Origin: Carboxylicivirga sediminis
GTDB lineage: Bacteria; Bacteroidota; Bacteroidia; Bacteroidales; Marinilabiliaceae
NCBI RefSeq assembly: GCF_018156225.1
Contig: NZ_JAGTAR010000015.1
Span: 62,001-126,000 of the forward strand
Direction of reading: 5' to 3'
DNA: 64,000 nucleotides
Shown here: one piece after another, positions 62,608 to 64,000 of the stretch
Layout of the letters: every line of letters begins with the position of its first letter
Numbering within the stretch: position 1 is the first letter of the stretch
Program-made: the position numbers and the translations under genes
The notes under the pieces: model-generated
The model's database searches: none
Seen by the model: only the letters and a program-made list of their open reading frames with translations
What the model was told of the DNA's origin: nothing

Positions 62608-63531
62608 ATGAAGAAACTTAACTTGTTTCTGCTGCTAATTGCAGTAGCGCTGTTTTCATTCGATGCGCCAGCGCAAACAGCTTTACGCTATAACCTCAAG
62701 GTGGGCGAGACTTATCTGCTTAAGCAGCATACAACCCAGGCTATTGAGCAAAATATTTCTGGGATGTCTCAAAATGTCAGCACAACTATTGCTGGTGATA
62801 TTTCTATAAAGATAAACGACAAAAGCAGTGAAGTTTATACCTCGGAGCTGGTTTTTGAGTCGATGTTGTTTAAACTCGAAGCGGCCATGATGAACATGAG
62901 TTATGATTCAAATGATGCCAATGCTGATCCAAACAATCCTTTAAATAAAACTTTTAGCCTGATTGTAGGTCATAAGTTTCAGATGAAATTTGATGAAAGG
63001 GGCAATGTTTTGGAAGTAAAAGGCTTTGAAGCTGTCTTGGAGAAATTGTCCACTGCCTTTGGTGATAATCCTCAGCAGGCGGCCATGATGAAGCAGCAGT
63101 TGTCCGGTCAGTTCTCTGATGAGAGTATGAAACATACCATGAGCAGTATGCTTATAATTTATCCGGTTGAAAAAGTGAAGGTTGGATCAAAGTGGACTAC
63201 CAATACTCAATTAGTGCAGCCTGTTCCAATCGATAATACATTTAACTACAATGTGGATGCTGTGAGTGGCAATGAGGTGAAATTGTCGGGTTCAGGCACC
63301 ATGGCTACAAAAGAAGGACAGTCGGTAGAGCAAATGGGTATGACACAGCATTTTAATCTGAAAGGCGATGTGTCGTTTACTGCTAATATTAATGCTAAAA
63401 CAGGCTGGCCAACAGAGGTAAAGCTCACTCAAAGTCTGGATGGAAACGTAGCAATAGAGTCGGCTCAGCTGCCTGCTCCAATGGAAATGCCGATGAAGAT
63501 TAAAACCGAGTCGACTTATACGAGTATGTAA
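62608..63531 (+). CDS. DUF6263 family exported protein
   Basis: A 307-aa protein with signal peptide (ending APAQ). LRYNLKVGETYLLKQHTTQ, the FDERGNVLEVKGFE strand and KVKVGSKWTTNT match the DUF6263 family, Bacteroidota proteins of unknown role with a lipoprotein-carrier-like fold. A strong bidirectional terminator follows. Confidence 0.8.
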   Translation: MKKLNLFLLLIAVALFSFDAPAQTALRYNLKVGETYLLKQHTTQAIEQNISGMSQNVSTTIAGDISIKINDKSSEVYTSELVFESMLFKLEAAMMNMSYDSNDANADPNNPLNKTFSLIVGHKFQMKFDERGNVLEVKGFEAVLEKLSTAFGDNPQQAAMMKQQLSGQFSDESMKHTMSSMLIIYPVEKVKVGSKWTTNTQLVQPVPIDNTFNYNVDAVSGNEVKLSGSGTMATKEGQSVEQMGMTQHFNLKGDVSFTANINAKTGWPTEVKLTQSLDGNVAIESAQLPAPMEMPMKIKTESTYTSM

Positions 63532-63552
63532 TTCGATTATTATTAATAGCAT

Positions 63553-63581
63553 AAAAAAAGCCGGTTACACCGGCTTTTTTT
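63553..63581. terminator. Bidirectional terminator
   Basis: AAAAAAAGCCGG / CCGGCTTTTTTT with a five-base loop, between the DUF6263 gene and the convergent DUF3857-like gene. T runs on both strands support termination in both directions. Confidence 0.9.
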
Positions 63582-63586
63582 ATTGT

Positions 63587-64000
63587 TTATGTTTTTGAAA
63601 TCAATACTGTTTTGGCATTGTCGGCTATTGATACCTTTTCAAGGAACTCTCTGAAGTCATTAAATTCTTCTTTAGGGTAGGTGCCTTTGTTGATTTGAAA
63701 ATAGCGATGGTAAATGATATGACCATCTTTATATTCTGCAAAGCTTTCATATTCGCCATATTTTGAGCTAAGCACAGTTTTAGTAGGGAGCGCTTCTATT
63801 TCTACATCTGCAGGTAGTGCATATTTTATGGTGTCCGATTCGCTGTAGTTGCGTTTGATGTAAACGGGATTGTTTCTCTTTCGTGCATATTGAGGTACCG
63901 AATTGAACGCATTGAACAGATTAAGTTTCAGGATGGTCCTGTTGCCCATTTGTGTGCAATAGTTTGAAGCTTCCAGTCGCATATTTTTGGTTAGAGAAGG
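63587..64000 (-). CDS. DUF3857/transglutaminase-like protein (C-terminal fragment)
   Basis: Only the last ~138 codons lie in the window; the frame is open to the right edge, so any Met seen here is internal. Near the C-terminus LPTKTVLSSKYGEYESFAEY and RYFQINKGTYPKEEFNDFREF match the end of DUF3857-domain proteins, exported proteins that often carry a transglutaminase-like core. The catalytic part lies outside the window. Confidence 0.7.
   Translation of the reverse strand, partial: PSLTKNMRLEASNYCTQMGNRTILKLNLFNAFNSVPQYARKRNNPVYIKRNYSESDTIKYALPADVEIEALPTKTVLSSKYGEYESFAEYKDGHIIYHRYFQINKGTYPKEEFNDFREFLEKVSIADNAKTVLISKT

Overview
The window looks like the chromosome of a marine or otherwise polysaccharide-degrading member of the Bacteroidota, probably class Bacteroidia. 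The signs are a SusC/SusD pair, a hybrid two-component regulator, type IX secretion C-terminal domains, an S46 dipeptidyl-peptidase, AT-rich intergenic DNA with TAnnTTTG promoter-like boxes, and Bacteroidota-specific families (DUF4248, DUF3853, DUF6263). Everything here was read from the sequence by eye; no database search was run, so family names rest on motif recognition.

Layout. (A) 1-8.4 kb: a leftward cluster with a MalT/LuxR-type ATP-dependent regulator, a secreted amidohydrolase, three outer-membrane beta-barrel proteins (one DcaP-like) and an ABC exporter (ATPase plus the start of an FtsX-like permease). It reads as an uptake and hydrolysis locus for an unknown small substrate. (B) 8.5-9.58 kb: a graveyard with a decayed DDE transposase and a second broken ORF. 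(C) 9.58-13.8 kb: a compact leftward mobile element (tyrosine integrase, unknown 302-aa protein, DUF3853 HTH protein, a 48-aa small ORF, a replication-initiator-like winged-helix protein and a DUF6633-like protein), like a phage satellite or minimal integrative element.

(D) 13.8-46.5 kb: a genomic island. Its ends carry an ungapped, imperfect 49-bp direct repeat (13813-13861 and 46419-46467). The repeat starts with a 16-bp core resembling a tRNA-Ser 3' end and runs into a terminator hairpin; a 17-bp subterminal repeat is also shared. Inside are a second tyrosine integrase (left end), an excisionase-like HTH protein, a DUF3987 protein and a DUF6371/primase-like protein (right end), a DUF4248 gene and its broken copy, an AbiE-type toxin-antitoxin pair with a palindromic operator, and several repeat arrays. 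The cargo is a ~24.5-kb polysaccharide utilization locus: HTCS regulator, divergent SusC, SusD, GH2 beta-galactosidase, three sulfatases, two putative clan GH-A glycosidases, a secreted T9SS protein, and a 1037-aa beta-propeller/T9SS protein that may be a lambda-carrageenase (GH150-like). Together these suggest degradation of a sulfated galactan such as a carrageenan.

(E) 46.6-64 kb: housekeeping and accessory chromosome. It holds a WcaF-like acetyltransferase, a membrane-anchored reductive-dehalogenase-like Fe-S protein, a PfkB kinase, a YigZ protein, a porin, an SnoaL-like lipoprotein, a KdsC-like phosphatase, a UbiA prenyltransferase, a Maf pyrophosphatase, a DPP11-type S46 peptidase, a damage-tolerance cassette (DnaE2-like polymerase and Y-family polymerase divergent from a LexA-like XRE-S24 repressor), a lipoprotein, a DUF6263 protein and the C-terminal end of a DUF3857-like protein.
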